Shown here: positions 36,495-43,648 of the stretch, in pieces | Position numbering within the stretch: position 1 is the first letter of the stretch | How the letters are laid out: each line of letters opens with the position of its first letter | Source: Anaerohalosphaeraceae bacterium | GTDB lineage: Bacteria > Planctomycetota > Phycisphaerae > Sedimentisphaerales > Anaerohalosphaeraceae | Reading direction: 5' to 3' | Length of the DNA stretch: 64,000 bases | Assembly: GCA_037479115.1 (NCBI GenBank) | Contig: JBBFLK010000006.1 | Span: 38,377-102,376 of the forward strand | Translations under genes and position numbers: made by a program | The notes under the pieces: model-generated | What the model was told of the DNA's origin: nothing | Seen by the model: the letters and a program-made list of their open reading frames with translations, nothing else | Databases searched by the model: none

Positions 36495-37045
36495 AGATTC
36501 TGTTTGGGCCCTGAAGACTGATAAAATGCCCGGCCTTTTGCCTGCAGAAGCAGAGTTCCGGTCATCTTTTCGTCATTGCGCAAAATAATTTCTTCAAATC
36601 GAATCAATCGCTCGAACCGCTCAAACGCCTGAAGCAGCTCAAATATCTTTTCAAAACTGCCGCTACAGCGGATTTCCAGCGGAATGGAACACAAGCCGTC
36701 TTCGCAGCTGACCTCTCCGGGACGAATCGACTGATCGGACAGTTCGGCGCGAGCCAGCGTCTCGGTCATCTGCTGCCAGAGCCGCGAATACCCCTGCTCA
36801 TCCGGAAAATACCGCTGGAACTGTTCCGCCGCCGGCTTTAAGGCTTTTACCTGGCGATGCAGCACCGGCAGCCGTTCGGAGCAGTCCTTCACCTCATCCA
36901 TCCGAGACTGCTCTTCCGCCAGCAAAGCCTGAAAGGCCTTCCGCTGCTGATAGACCGGATAATACTGATAGGCCCCCAGCGCCGCCGCCGCTGTCAGCAG
37001 CAGTCCGAACACCGTCAACGGATACTGGTCAATCAGCTTCTTCAA
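36491..37045 (-). CDS. pilO: PilO-like platform protein
   Basis: Protein of 184 aa: one transmembrane helix near the start (YPLTVFGLLLTAAAALGAYQ), a coiled coil (about 35-90, RKAFQALLAEEQSRMDEVKD) and a ferredoxin-like periplasmic domain (about 95-175, GLCSIPLEIRCSGSFEKIFE and LLQAFERFERLIRFEEIIL), the PilO/GspM plan. TTG 37045 is chosen as start: it overlaps the pilN stop (TTGA) and GAGGG stands 7 nt before it. The more distant frame start at 37081 lies within pilN. Confidence 0.82.
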   Translation of the reverse strand: MKKLIDQYPLTVFGLLLTAAAALGAYQYYPVYQQRKAFQALLAEEQSRMDEVKDCSERLPVLHRQVKALKPAAEQFQRYFPDEQGYSRLWQQMTETLARAELSDQSIRPGEVSCEDGLCSIPLEIRCSGSFEKIFELLQAFERFERLIRFEEIILRNDEKMTGTLLLQAKGRAFYQSSGPKQNL

Positions 37046-37701
37046 TTCCGTTCCCTCACCGTATAATCCGCCACAACACACTGAATTTCGAATCCGGTAA
37101 CCGTGTTTCCGAGCAGCTTCTCATTTTTGGTATAAACAGGGGTCACCTGCTCGAAATACTCCGATTCCTCCAGTCTGGAAATCAGAGCCGCCGCTTCGGC
37201 TCCGTCGCAGGCCAGGCCGACCAGTCGAATCCGCGTGACCGTCTCAGAAGCCGACGTCCAGTCATTTCGGCCGCCGGTGCCGGCCCGGAGCCGAACCGCC
37301 GTTGCCGGTTTCACAGCAGACAGACTGAGAGATTCCAGAGGAACCTGGACAATCGTCAATTCCTTCAAAACCGCCCGCTCCCCGATGCACCGGCTCAACT
37401 CCGCCAGGACAGGCGAAGGAAGGGTTCGCGGCCGGAGTCGATTGACCAGGCGGCTCTGGCGGTTCAGAACCGCAAGCTCCTCCTGAAGCCGGCGGGTCTG
37501 AAGAATGGTTCGCAGTCCCTTTTCATAGGTGCTGCGAAGACCTTCCAGGTCGGCGTAGGCCTTTGAGACCATCCCTCCGCTGAGCAGATTGCCCACAATC
37601 CACAGACCGGTCAGGACGGCAATCGCCAGGTAGCGTCGAAGATACCAGTTCCTTCGACGGCGATTCTCATGGTACCAGGTTGGAATAAAATCCAGTTCCA
37701 T
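37042..37701 (-). CDS. pilN: PilN-like platform protein
   Basis: Protein of 219 aa that opens MELDFIPTWYHENRRRRNWY, the short cytoplasmic tail that binds PilM in PilN proteins (consensus I-N-L-L-P). It has one transmembrane helix (LAIAVLTGLWIVGNLLSGG), a coiled coil (about 55-85) and a C-terminal ferredoxin-like domain (RIRLVGLACDGAEAAALISR, LEESEYFEQVTPVYTKNEKL). ATG 37701 shares its A with the pilM stop (TGATG). It is the periplasmic partner of PilO. Confidence 0.84.
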   Translation of the reverse strand: MELDFIPTWYHENRRRRNWYLRRYLAIAVLTGLWIVGNLLSGGMVSKAYADLEGLRSTYEKGLRTILQTRRLQEELAVLNRQSRLVNRLRPRTLPSPVLAELSRCIGERAVLKELTIVQVPLESLSLSAVKPATAVRLRAGTGGRNDWTSASETVTRIRLVGLACDGAEAAALISRLEESEYFEQVTPVYTKNEKLLGNTVTGFEIQCVVADYTVRERN

Positions 37702-38861
37702 CAGACAGCCGCCTTCATTTTGGAAACAAGTTCCGACTTCGATTGTCCGGGCCGCCATCCCTTTAAGGCCAGCCCGACCGCCACCGCCCATTCCGCCCGC
37801 TGGGGATTGGGACGGCGGTCAAAGGACACATGACTCAAATCAATTCCGCGCAGCGGTTCCGCTGTCCGGATATCCAGATTCAGCTGCCGACAAAGCATGT
37901 CCATCAGAAGAGACTCATACAGACAACCGCCCGCAAACACCACTTCCGAGGGGCGCTCGCCGCGAAAGGCCACGGCGTAGTATTTAAAGCACAGGGAAAT
38001 TTCCCGCGCCAAATCCTCGATGGTTCGCTTCAGGGCCGATGAAAGCGTCTGATGAATCGGGGAATTGTCCGACTCGCAGCCTTCCGCCCATTCCCGAGCA
38101 ATTTGACGAGCCGCCTCGTCACACGAAATCCCCAGAACATCCGCCGCCCGCTGGGTCAGATGCTGTTCGGCCAGAGGAATCTGTTTGATCAGGGAAATAG
38201 ACGTTCCTTTTCCGATGATAACCGTCGTAAAATAGGTCCCCAGATTGACCAGAACGCTGACGACTTCGCGGTCTTCCTGACGCCGAAGACTCCGCTGAAA
38301 GCTGCGGAACAGCGCGCACGGCATGGCATCAACGGCTACCGGCTCCAGTCCGGCCTCCTCCAGCAGAGCCAGATGTCCGAGCAGCTGAGTCCGATTCATT
38401 CCGAAAAAAATAACCTCTTTTTTGATTTCCTCGCCCTGATACACGCTGCCGGCAACCAAATACCGGATTTCATCCTTATCCGGGTCCAGTCCAAAGCGTT
38501 CCGCCAGCTCGTCAATCCGCCCTTCTTCGAGCCGTTCGGCTTCGAGGCTGTCCAGCCGCTGGCTTTTGATTTTCAGTGCATCACCCGGAAGACAGGAAAC
38601 CGCTTCCCGCCCCGAAAAGCGGCCCCGGGCCAGCATGGCTCGAATCGCCCGCACCACGGCCGTTCGATGCGCATGGCCTCCCGCCGGTGATGCCGGCTCC
38701 AGGCATTCCTGTTCGGCACTTTCCACCCGTATCCGGCCTTCCCGGCATCCCAGCTGAATCATCCGGATGCAGGAGTGCCCGACATCAATGCCGATAGGGC
38801 CTTTGGGGCCCCAGCCGAACCACTCCAGCCACGAACAAATTGACGGATTGGCTGCACTCAT
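37701..38861 (-). CDS. pilM: PilM-like actin-fold ATP-binding protein
   Basis: Cytoplasmic protein of 386 aa with the actin/FtsA fold: phosphate-1 motif IGIDVGHSCIRMIQLGCREG near residue 25, VSVLVNLGTYFTTVIIGKGT, LIKQIPLAEQHLTQRAADVL, adenosine motif EVVFAGGCLYESLLMDMLCR, and WAVAVGLALKGW. PilM binds the PilN tail and couples the ATPase to the platform. ATG 38861 shares one base with the gspH-like stop (TGATG), so translation is coupled; the longer frame to 38951 lies in that gene. Confidence 0.88.
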   Translation of the reverse strand: MSAANPSICSWLEWFGWGPKGPIGIDVGHSCIRMIQLGCREGRIRVESAEQECLEPASPAGGHAHRTAVVRAIRAMLARGRFSGREAVSCLPGDALKIKSQRLDSLEAERLEEGRIDELAERFGLDPDKDEIRYLVAGSVYQGEEIKKEVIFFGMNRTQLLGHLALLEEAGLEPVAVDAMPCALFRSFQRSLRRQEDREVVSVLVNLGTYFTTVIIGKGTSISLIKQIPLAEQHLTQRAADVLGISCDEAARQIAREWAEGCESDNSPIHQTLSSALKRTIEDLAREISLCFKYYAVAFRGERPSEVVFAGGCLYESLLMDMLCRQLNLDIRTAEPLRGIDLSHVSFDRRPNPQRAEWAVAVGLALKGWRPGQSKSELVSKMKAAV

Positions 38862-39397
38862 CAGGTCTTTGTCTTCTCCACAGAGATATACCCGGTAACC
38901 GGTTCGATTTTTACATACAGCACAAACGAATCGGCCTGAATGGTAATCCACCCGGCCTCATTCAAACGGTTGGCTGTATCGGTTCCCGAATAAGGTGTTC
39001 CCAGATAGTCAAATGTCACAGCATCGCCGCTGAAGGTCGTACTGACAACATCCACCTTTTTGGTCCGCCGGTCCACGCTGAAATTTTCAACAAACTGCCG
39101 TCCGCTCCGCAGAGGATGAGGCAGCACAGTGCCGGCGGCATCCTGGACCTGATACCGCTCCTCCAAAGGAAAAAACACGACGGTATAGGTTTTCTGTCGG
39201 GTCACAGCCAGGCCCTTGGCATAATCCAAATCTGCGGCAATCTTGTCGGCCGCCGCCCGGACCTGCATATCCGCCGCCGTCCCGAAAACAGGCACGGCCA
39301 GCAGGGCTGTAATCGACAGAATCACCAGAACGACAACAATCTCAATCAGAGTAAATCCTCGGCGAATGCTTCGATTCTGACCGGTTTGTTTTTTCAT
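38861..39397 (-). CDS. GspH-like minor pseudopilin
   Basis: Protein of 178 aa with a class III (prepilin peptidase) leader: IRRGFTLIEIVVVLVILSIT, cleaved after the Gly with Glu at +5. The globular part (ADKIAADLDYAKGLAVTRQK, FPLEERYQVQDAAGTVLPHP) fits GspH/FimT proteins. It would be a tip component of the pseudopilus. AAGGTG stands 6 nt before the ATG. It follows a 350-nt spacer, the longest inside the operon apart from the gspG gap. No prepilin peptidase gene is in the window. Confidence 0.88.
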   Translation of the reverse strand: MKKQTGQNRSIRRGFTLIEIVVVLVILSITALLAVPVFGTAADMQVRAAADKIAADLDYAKGLAVTRQKTYTVVFFPLEERYQVQDAAGTVLPHPLRSGRQFVENFSVDRRTKKVDVVSTTFSGDAVTFDYLGTPYSGTDTANRLNEAGWITIQADSFVLYVKIEPVTGYISVEKTKT

Positions 39398-39747
39398 AGT
39401 TTCACCTTCCGATTTCTCCGCCGACAACACGGCGGAATACCGCCGAACGATTCACAGATGTTTTCGACCGACTCTTTCGGCGGCTTAACCGTCTGAAAAA
39501 CCGCAAAGCCCTTCCCACAGACATTTCGAACAAATCCGAAATCATACGCATTACAGGCCATATAATCGGACCTGCCGCTCTTCAATTTTCAGGGTCAAAA
39601 AACGGCTTTTTCCCTTTCTGCAACCCCCCAAAACTGCTTCAGTCTGCACAGCCCCTACAGACCTGTCCTTCTGCACAGTATTTGAAAGAGCATCTCAAAG
39701 GCAGCCCCCAAACGGAGGAAATGTCGTACGATTTTCGTGCCTGTCCC
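39398..39747 (-). other. 350-nt spacer between gspK-like and gspH-like genes
   Basis: No recognised gene. It contains a 55-codon frame from ATG 39561 whose stop overlaps the gspH ATG (ATGA), five Cys residues, no ribosome site and no recognised family: probably not coding. A 13-bp direct repeat, ATCGGACCTGCCG, occurs at 39565-39577 and at 39750-39762, the latter at the gspK-like gene end (see findings). Confidence 0.45.
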
Positions 39748-40188
39748 TTATCGGACCTGCCGGTCAATCCGCTGGTAATAGGTCCCCCCATCATTGGGGT
39801 CATAATAAAGCCGGCCGGTGAGAATGCTTTCCACGCGTCGGATACCGTCTTTTTCAAACCACGCCCGGCTGACAACCGGATAAACCCGTTCATTGGGGTC
39901 GGAAATCTCGAGTTCACAGACAAAACCAACCACCTGCCCTTCGAGCTCCACAGGTCTGCTCCAAGGCAAAACCAGATTGGGTTCCCGAACCAGAACACGA
40001 GCAAATTCCAGACCTGAATAGGCAAGGGCCTCTGTCTGTGTATGCAGCACAAAATTGCGGCCGGCCGCCAGGGACATATCCGTGCGGGCAAACAGCCCCA
40101 GCGCAATGACCGCTACGGCCATCACCAAAAACAGCACGGTTATCAGGGCCGCCCCTTGATTTTGATGACAACATCTTTTCGCCGACAT
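39748..40188 (-). CDS. GspK/PilX-like minor pseudopilin
   Basis: Protein of 146 aa. The N terminus NQGAALITVLFLVMAVAVIA is the GspK/PilX type of pseudopilin leader: Gly then a hydrophobic helix without the usual Glu at +5. The body (AGRNFVLHTQTEALAYSGLE, FVCELEISDPNERVYPVVSR) is much shorter than the 300-aa GspK, so it is closer to PilX-like proteins. It ends RIDRQVR. ATG 40188 comes one base after the preceding TAA. It probably joins the other minor pseudopilins at the fibre tip. Confidence 0.78.
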   Translation of the reverse strand: MSAKRCCHQNQGAALITVLFLVMAVAVIALGLFARTDMSLAAGRNFVLHTQTEALAYSGLEFARVLVREPNLVLPWSRPVELEGQVVGFVCELEISDPNERVYPVVSRAWFEKDGIRRVESILTGRLYYDPNDGGTYYQRIDRQVR

Positions 40189-40189
40189 C

Positions 40190-40633
40190 TTATCCCCCGC
40201 TGCGGCAGCGTACCGCCGCACAGATTTCGTAATCTCTCCAGCCCGTCTCCGCCTGCATTTTGAAGCGCACAATCAGCAGCCGACCGTCGCGAACTTCCAT
40301 ACTCAATCCGCTGCAGTTTTTCAGCAAAGGTTTCCCATTCAGATTCAGGGTCGTGCCGCTGACGGCCAGAGTCGATGTGCCCGCTTCACTCTGAATTGTC
40401 ACGGTGTTGCCGCCCGTCTGAAGCGTATGGGCTCGATGAACCAGGTCGGTGATGCGAACGGAGGCCCCGCGAACGGCTGACAGACCGTCCAGCATCAGGT
40501 CGGTGGTTTGCTGCCCTTGCCGCATCGCAAACGAAAAGGTCGCCGCCGCCAGCAAAACCACACCGGCGATGAGCATCCCCATCACCAATTCAATCAGGGT
40601 AAAACCGCTCTTTTTTTTCGTTTGACGAAGCAT
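40190..40633 (-). CDS. GspJ-like minor pseudopilin
   Basis: Protein of 147 aa with the leader KKSGFTLIELVMGMLIAGVV (Gly cleavage site, Glu at +5). The rest is beta-rich (TVTIQSEAGTSTLAVSGTTL, VRDGRLLIVRFKMQAETGW), like GspJ/PulJ C-terminal domains, but short. It starts one base after the GspI-like stop and ends one base before the GspK-like ATG, so all three minor pseudopilins are translated together. Assignment to GspJ rather than GspH rests mainly on gene order. Confidence 0.8.
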   Translation of the reverse strand: MLRQTKKKSGFTLIELVMGMLIAGVVLLAAATFSFAMRQGQQTTDLMLDGLSAVRGASVRITDLVHRAHTLQTGGNTVTIQSEAGTSTLAVSGTTLNLNGKPLLKNCSGLSMEVRDGRLLIVRFKMQAETGWRDYEICAAVRCRSGG

Positions 40634-40634
40634 G

Positions 40635-41054
40635 TCAGGGGCCTATCAGAGATTGAAGACGAATTATGTTCCGTCCCTTATAGTGCGCACGAATGGTAAC
40701 CTTCAGACATTCAGCATCGTTGTTAAACTGAACAGTTTCCACCGAAACCGAACGAGCAAAGCCGCTGTAAATTGGATCGGAAAACACTGCACCCGAGGCA
40801 TTCTTGACCTGCCCCTCCGCTTCCGCATAGCCGTCCCACTGTGTCCGGATTTCCTCAAAAGGCGTGCTGACAATCTGTTCCATCAGGTTGGAGGCCAGTT
40901 GGGCGGCCAGCACCTGACAGACCGCCTCCCGCTGCACCTGCGCTGCACTGACAAAAGGCAAAAGTACCCCCGCCGCCGCAGCGCCGAGGATAACCATTGC
41001 CATCAGCATCTCCAGCAGAGTAAAACCGTCTTGTCTGTACCTCTGTTGTTTCAT
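40635..41054 (-). CDS. GspI-like minor pseudopilin
   Basis: Protein of 139 aa, leader RQDGFTLLEMLMAMVILGAA (class III, Glu at +5; F-T-L-L-E-M/V-L-x-A is typical of GspI/PilV). Downstream are AAQLASNLMEQIVSTPFEEI, as in PilV/GspI proteins, and a C-terminal beta strand region (VQFNNDAECLKVTIRAHYKG). The start lacks a strong ribosome site. It follows the non-canonical pseudopilin by 45 nt. Confidence 0.82.
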   Translation of the reverse strand: MKQQRYRQDGFTLLEMLMAMVILGAAAAGVLLPFVSAAQVQREAVCQVLAAQLASNLMEQIVSTPFEEIRTQWDGYAEAEGQVKNASGAVFSDPIYSGFARSVSVETVQFNNDAECLKVTIRAHYKGRNIIRLQSLIGP

Positions 41055-41099
41055 TTTTTTATCAAAATCCGCCGAATCCGTGAAATTGGCGGTTTGTTT

Positions 41100-41567
41100 T
41101 TAAAAAGCAGAATGGTATCGGCTGTCGCAGGCCGCAAAGTGCCCCGTCGCCGTGTTATACCACCAGCCCGTCCCTTCGCGTCCTGTAGGCCGGTTCGCAG
41201 GGTCATCCGTCACCGTTACCCGATAGGCGGCAGGCCCCTGAACAAAAGGATTGGCAGGGATTTGACATCCCTGTTTGGCAAGGTCGGACAGGAATTGTTC
41301 CGCCGCAGGGTTTCCATCGACTCCCCGGCCGGGCAGCCGGCCGTCATTCTGGGCCCGATAAAGAGCAATCCCGGAACGAACCTGATGAAGCCGTTCCATC
41401 AGAAGGGTGATTCGATTCTCTGCAGCGGCCTGAGCCATTTTAGGCAGCATCCAGCCGACGGCCCCCGCAAAAAGAATCAGCCCCAGCATCGTCCGCTCAA
41501 AAAGAGCAATCAGAGGACTTTGGCCCGCCTTTTCCCGTTGGTATCGCCTTAATTTTTTTCGATCCAT
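41100..41567 (-). CDS. Pseudopilin-like protein with non-canonical N terminus
   Basis: Protein of 155 aa: a basic start (MDRKKLRRYQREKAGQSPLI), one hydrophobic helix (LFERTMLGLILFAGAVGWML) and a GspG-like globular end (QVRSGIALYRAQNDGRLPGR, NPFVQGPAAYRVTVTDDP, GTGWWYNTATGHFAACDS). It lacks the G-F-T-L-x-E cleavage site, so prepilin peptidase may not process it. Size, location among the pseudopilins and the W-Y-N-x-x-T-G end support relation to GspG. ATG 41567 has AGAGG 8 nt upstream. Confidence 0.75.
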   Translation of the reverse strand: MDRKKLRRYQREKAGQSPLIALFERTMLGLILFAGAVGWMLPKMAQAAAENRITLLMERLHQVRSGIALYRAQNDGRLPGRGVDGNPAAEQFLSDLAKQGCQIPANPFVQGPAAYRVTVTDDPANRPTGREGTGWWYNTATGHFAACDSRYHSAF

Positions 41568-41639
41568 TTTTATGCCTCTCACGCCGCATCCGAAAACCCG
41601 GACAGGAAAAACCGTTTTACGATTTCCGCATCTTTCTTC

Positions 41640-41777
41640 CCCCGGGCTCACGCCCGGGGCTATCTTCCCCGCAAGCTTCTCCGGCTTACGCCCGGGGCTA
41701 ATACCCTCGCCGGGCCCTCTGCCAGACGGGCTTATCGCCCGGGGCTATCTTCCCCGCCGGGCCCTATGCCCGGGGCT
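41640..41777. repeat. Small cluster of family-A palindromes inside the secretion operon
   Basis: One intact palindrome CCCCGGGC-TCAC-GCCCGGGG (41640-41659), then decayed copies around 41680-41697, 41727-41743 and 41755-41777, joined by GGCTA-type linkers. The same palindrome occurs six times around the transposase at 43.1-43.6 kb. It lies between the gspG terminator and the next pseudopilin gene. Confidence 0.8.
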
Positions 41778-41800
41778 AATCACCGGCTGATTCAAGCAAT

Positions 41801-41846
41801 AAAAAAGCCGACCGACCCCCGAATTTCTCGCAAGGCCGGTCGGCTT
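41801..41846 (-). terminator. Strong rho-independent terminator after gspG
   Basis: AAGCCGACCG (41805-41814) pairs with CGGTCGGCTT (41837-41846) over 10 bp; on the minus strand a run of six T follows. It starts 36 nt beyond the gspG stop, with the remaining operon genes downstream. Confidence 0.85.
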
Positions 41847-41882
41847 GGCTTCCAAATCATCGCTCAATAGAGCCGCTGCTGA

Positions 41883-42326
41883 TTAGAGAGCATCTCCATT
41901 GTTCCGAAGTTCCGTAGCAACGGCAGCAGGAGCATCGGCTACGCCGACATAAATCGCACCGGTGGCCTCATCATAGACCCAGCCGACACCCGAAGCATCC
42001 GTAGCCGCCAGCGTTTCAGAATTGTTCCAGGGGTTCCGAGGAACCTTTTGCAAATAAGGTCCCAACGTGCCGCCGGCAGTTCCGTCAGGATTGGTCTTTC
42101 CGGTCATCTGAGCCGCGAAGCTAGCCAGCGCAGGGGGCTGGTCATTGTGCTGAATCTTGTACAGTTCAATCTGCGACCGTAAGCTCTGCAGCGAGGAGCG
42201 GCAGCTGTTCAGCTTGGCTTCGGTGCTGGCCTGGCTGAACTGGGGTATCACAATCGCCGCCAGGATACCCAAAATCACAACCACAATCAGAATTTCAACC
42301 AGTGTAAACCCTTTTTTTGCTTTCAT
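41883..42326 (-). CDS. gspG: Major pseudopilin GspG-like / type IV pilin-like protein
   Basis: First gene of the secretion operon, 147 aa. Leader MKAKKGFTLVEILIVVVILG (six residues, Gly cleavage, Glu at +5) and the helix AAIVIPQFSQASTEAKLNSC. The C-terminal part has the GspG features LYKIQHNDQPPALASF, LQKVPRNPWNN and VGWVYDEATGAIYVG. It should be the main subunit of the pseudopilus. GGGAGAATGACC precedes the ATG. A strong terminator directly after the gene suggests that it is made in excess over the downstream minor pseudopilins. Confidence 0.92.
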   Translation of the reverse strand: MKAKKGFTLVEILIVVVILGILAAIVIPQFSQASTEAKLNSCRSSLQSLRSQIELYKIQHNDQPPALASFAAQMTGKTNPDGTAGGTLGPYLQKVPRNPWNNSETLAATDASGVGWVYDEATGAIYVGVADAPAAVATELRNNGDAL

Positions 42327-42403
42327 TGGTCATTCTCCCTTTCTTGTACCTGTATTTCGGTATCGGTTACATACGGTTTTGTTAGTTTCGTTAACACTTG
42401 GTT

Positions 42404-42424
42404 CAAGCCGGCGGAACCGGCTTG
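42404..42424. other. Hairpin upstream of gspG
   Basis: CAAGCCGG (42404-42411) and CCGGCTTG (42417-42424) form an 8-bp stem with a 5-nt loop, 78 nt before the gspG ATG. It could lie in the 5' leader of the operon or end a plus-strand transcript; no T run of useful length follows on the minus strand. Confidence 0.35.
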
Positions 42425-42592
42425 GGGATTTTTCAAACACGTTTGTCCACCGCGTCCGGATTTTCTCGTATGGGCTTGTCAAAGAACCTTTAACGCTTCC
42501 ATAGAAAACCTAAGAAATAAAAACCGGCGCGGCAAACTGGGCAGAAAAATATTTTAAGAAAATGCAAAGATAGGAAATTTTTGACGTGCGTC

Positions 42593-43121
42593 CGATAATG
42601 CTTTCGAGCCCGCAGCTTGTCCTCCGAAGCTTTAGCGAAGGAGGACAGCGGGCGATATACTTTACTTTAGATAGCCACGCCCGCAAGGGCGTGGAAAAAG
42701 GACGAAAGCGCCCGTCCCCTTTCCCCGGGCTTACGCCCGGGGCTAATACCCTCGCCGGGCCCCGCGGCTAATGCATTTCCGACTTTTCCTCATTATTCCC
42801 GCTCTTCCTTCGTCATTCCCGCGAAGGCGGGAATCCAGTCCTCTTTGGCGCCCATCCCTTTTCCCCGGGCTCACGCCCGGGGCTACTTATCCCTCGCCGA
42901 GCCTTCCGACACTCGCGCTCGGGGCTATCTTCCTTGTCTTTCGAGCCCGCGGCTTGTCCTCCGAAGCTTCAGCGAAGGAGGAAAGCGGGCGCCATAGAAT
43001 AGCCACGCCCGTAAGGGCGTGGAAAAAGGACGAAAACGCCCGTCCCCTTTCCCCGGGCTTACGCCCGGGGCTATATCCCTCGCCGAGCCTTCCGACACTC
43101 GCGCTCGGGGCTATTTTCCCC
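42593..43121. repeat. Left palindrome mosaic next to the transposase
   Basis: Non-coding array of palindromes. Family A, CCCCGGGC / GCCCGGGG: 42723-42742, 42863-42882, 43051-43070. Family B, CCACGCCC / GGGCGTGG: 42675-42694, 43003-43022. Family C, GAGCCCGC / GCGGGC: 42606-42653 and 42943-42990, both with a long loop holding a second hairpin. Family D, CCGAGC / GCTCGG: 42897-42922, 43083-43108. Family E, ATTCCCGC / GCGGGAAT: 42815-42834. Order: C B A E A D C B A D. Open frames here read only the repeats and are not taken as genes. Confidence 0.9.
42723..42865. repeat. Long direct repeat, left copy (143 bp)
   Basis: Starts with a family-A palindrome and includes the ATTCCCGC hairpin. The right copy at 43952-44124 matches nearly base for base (few substitutions) except for a 30-nt insertion in the hairpin loop. 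Both copies have the same orientation, on opposite sides of the transposase gene. Confidence 0.9.
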
Positions 43122-43137
43122 GCAGAGAACGTCTGAA

Positions 43138-43590
43138 TCAATCCAGACAGCGCTGCGGGTCATATTCGATTCCATTCCGTTCAAAAAACCGCTTTAACTC
43201 CTCCTCAAAAGTCAGCCGCCTATGATGTTCCGCCTGCCTTTCGATATAGTCCCTGACCTGAGCCGCCGCAGACTGGCTGACCGTAAAACTCGAAAAGCCG
43301 CTTTGCCACTGAAAACCAAACGGCGGGTCCAGCTGCTCCTTTATCCAGCGAGAGGAATTGGCCTTCAGTTTGCCGACAAATTCGGACACAGCCAAAGAAG
43401 GCCTGATGCGGACCAGCAGATGAATATGGTCCCCAACACTGTTGACGCTTAACATCGCACAATCAAGCGTCTGAGCAAAGCCCCACAGATATTGATGAAA
43501 GTCGGGGCGTCGGCGGTCCTCCAGGAGCCCCTTACGATATTTCGTGCTGAAAACAATATGATAAAGGTGGTTGGTAAAGGTATGACCCAT
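43138..43590 (-). CDS. REP-associated tyrosine transposase (Y1 HUH, IS200/IS605-like single domain)
   Basis: Single-strand transposase-like protein of 150 aa. It has YHIVFSTKYRKGLLEDRRR at the start, the metal-binding HUH motif as GDHIHLLVRI (H55, H57), LAVSEFVGKLKANSSRWIKE, FQWQSGFSSFTVSQSAAAQV, and the probable nucleophile Y115 in VRDYIERQAEHHRRL. The W-Q-x-G-F/Y and Y-I-x-x-Q-x-x-H-H motifs match REP-associated (RAYT) and related domesticated proteins rather than classical IS200. ATG 43590 has GGAGG just upstream. No tnpB accompanies it. It is intact and flanked on both sides by palindrome arrays, the expected substrates of such enzymes. Confidence 0.88.
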   Translation of the reverse strand: MGHTFTNHLYHIVFSTKYRKGLLEDRRRPDFHQYLWGFAQTLDCAMLSVNSVGDHIHLLVRIRPSLAVSEFVGKLKANSSRWIKEQLDPPFGFQWQSGFSSFTVSQSAAAQVRDYIERQAEHHRRLTFEEELKRFFERNGIEYDPQRCLD

Positions 43591-43648
43591 CCGGCCTCCT
43601 TCCTTCGCCCCCAAAGGGACTAAAATAAGAGTTTTTTTACGCATCCTT

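Noticed and set aside
39394..39561. 55-codon Cys-containing frame overlapping the gspH-like start
   Set aside because: The ATGA overlap is suggestive, but there is no ribosome site, the composition is odd and no family is recognised.
42586..43141. Several short open frames on both strands within the palindrome arrays
   Set aside because: Their peptides only translate the repeats (recurrent P-G-L-x-P-G, S-F-A-E-A-S-E-D-K and similar), have no ribosome sites, and recur wherever the palindromes recur.
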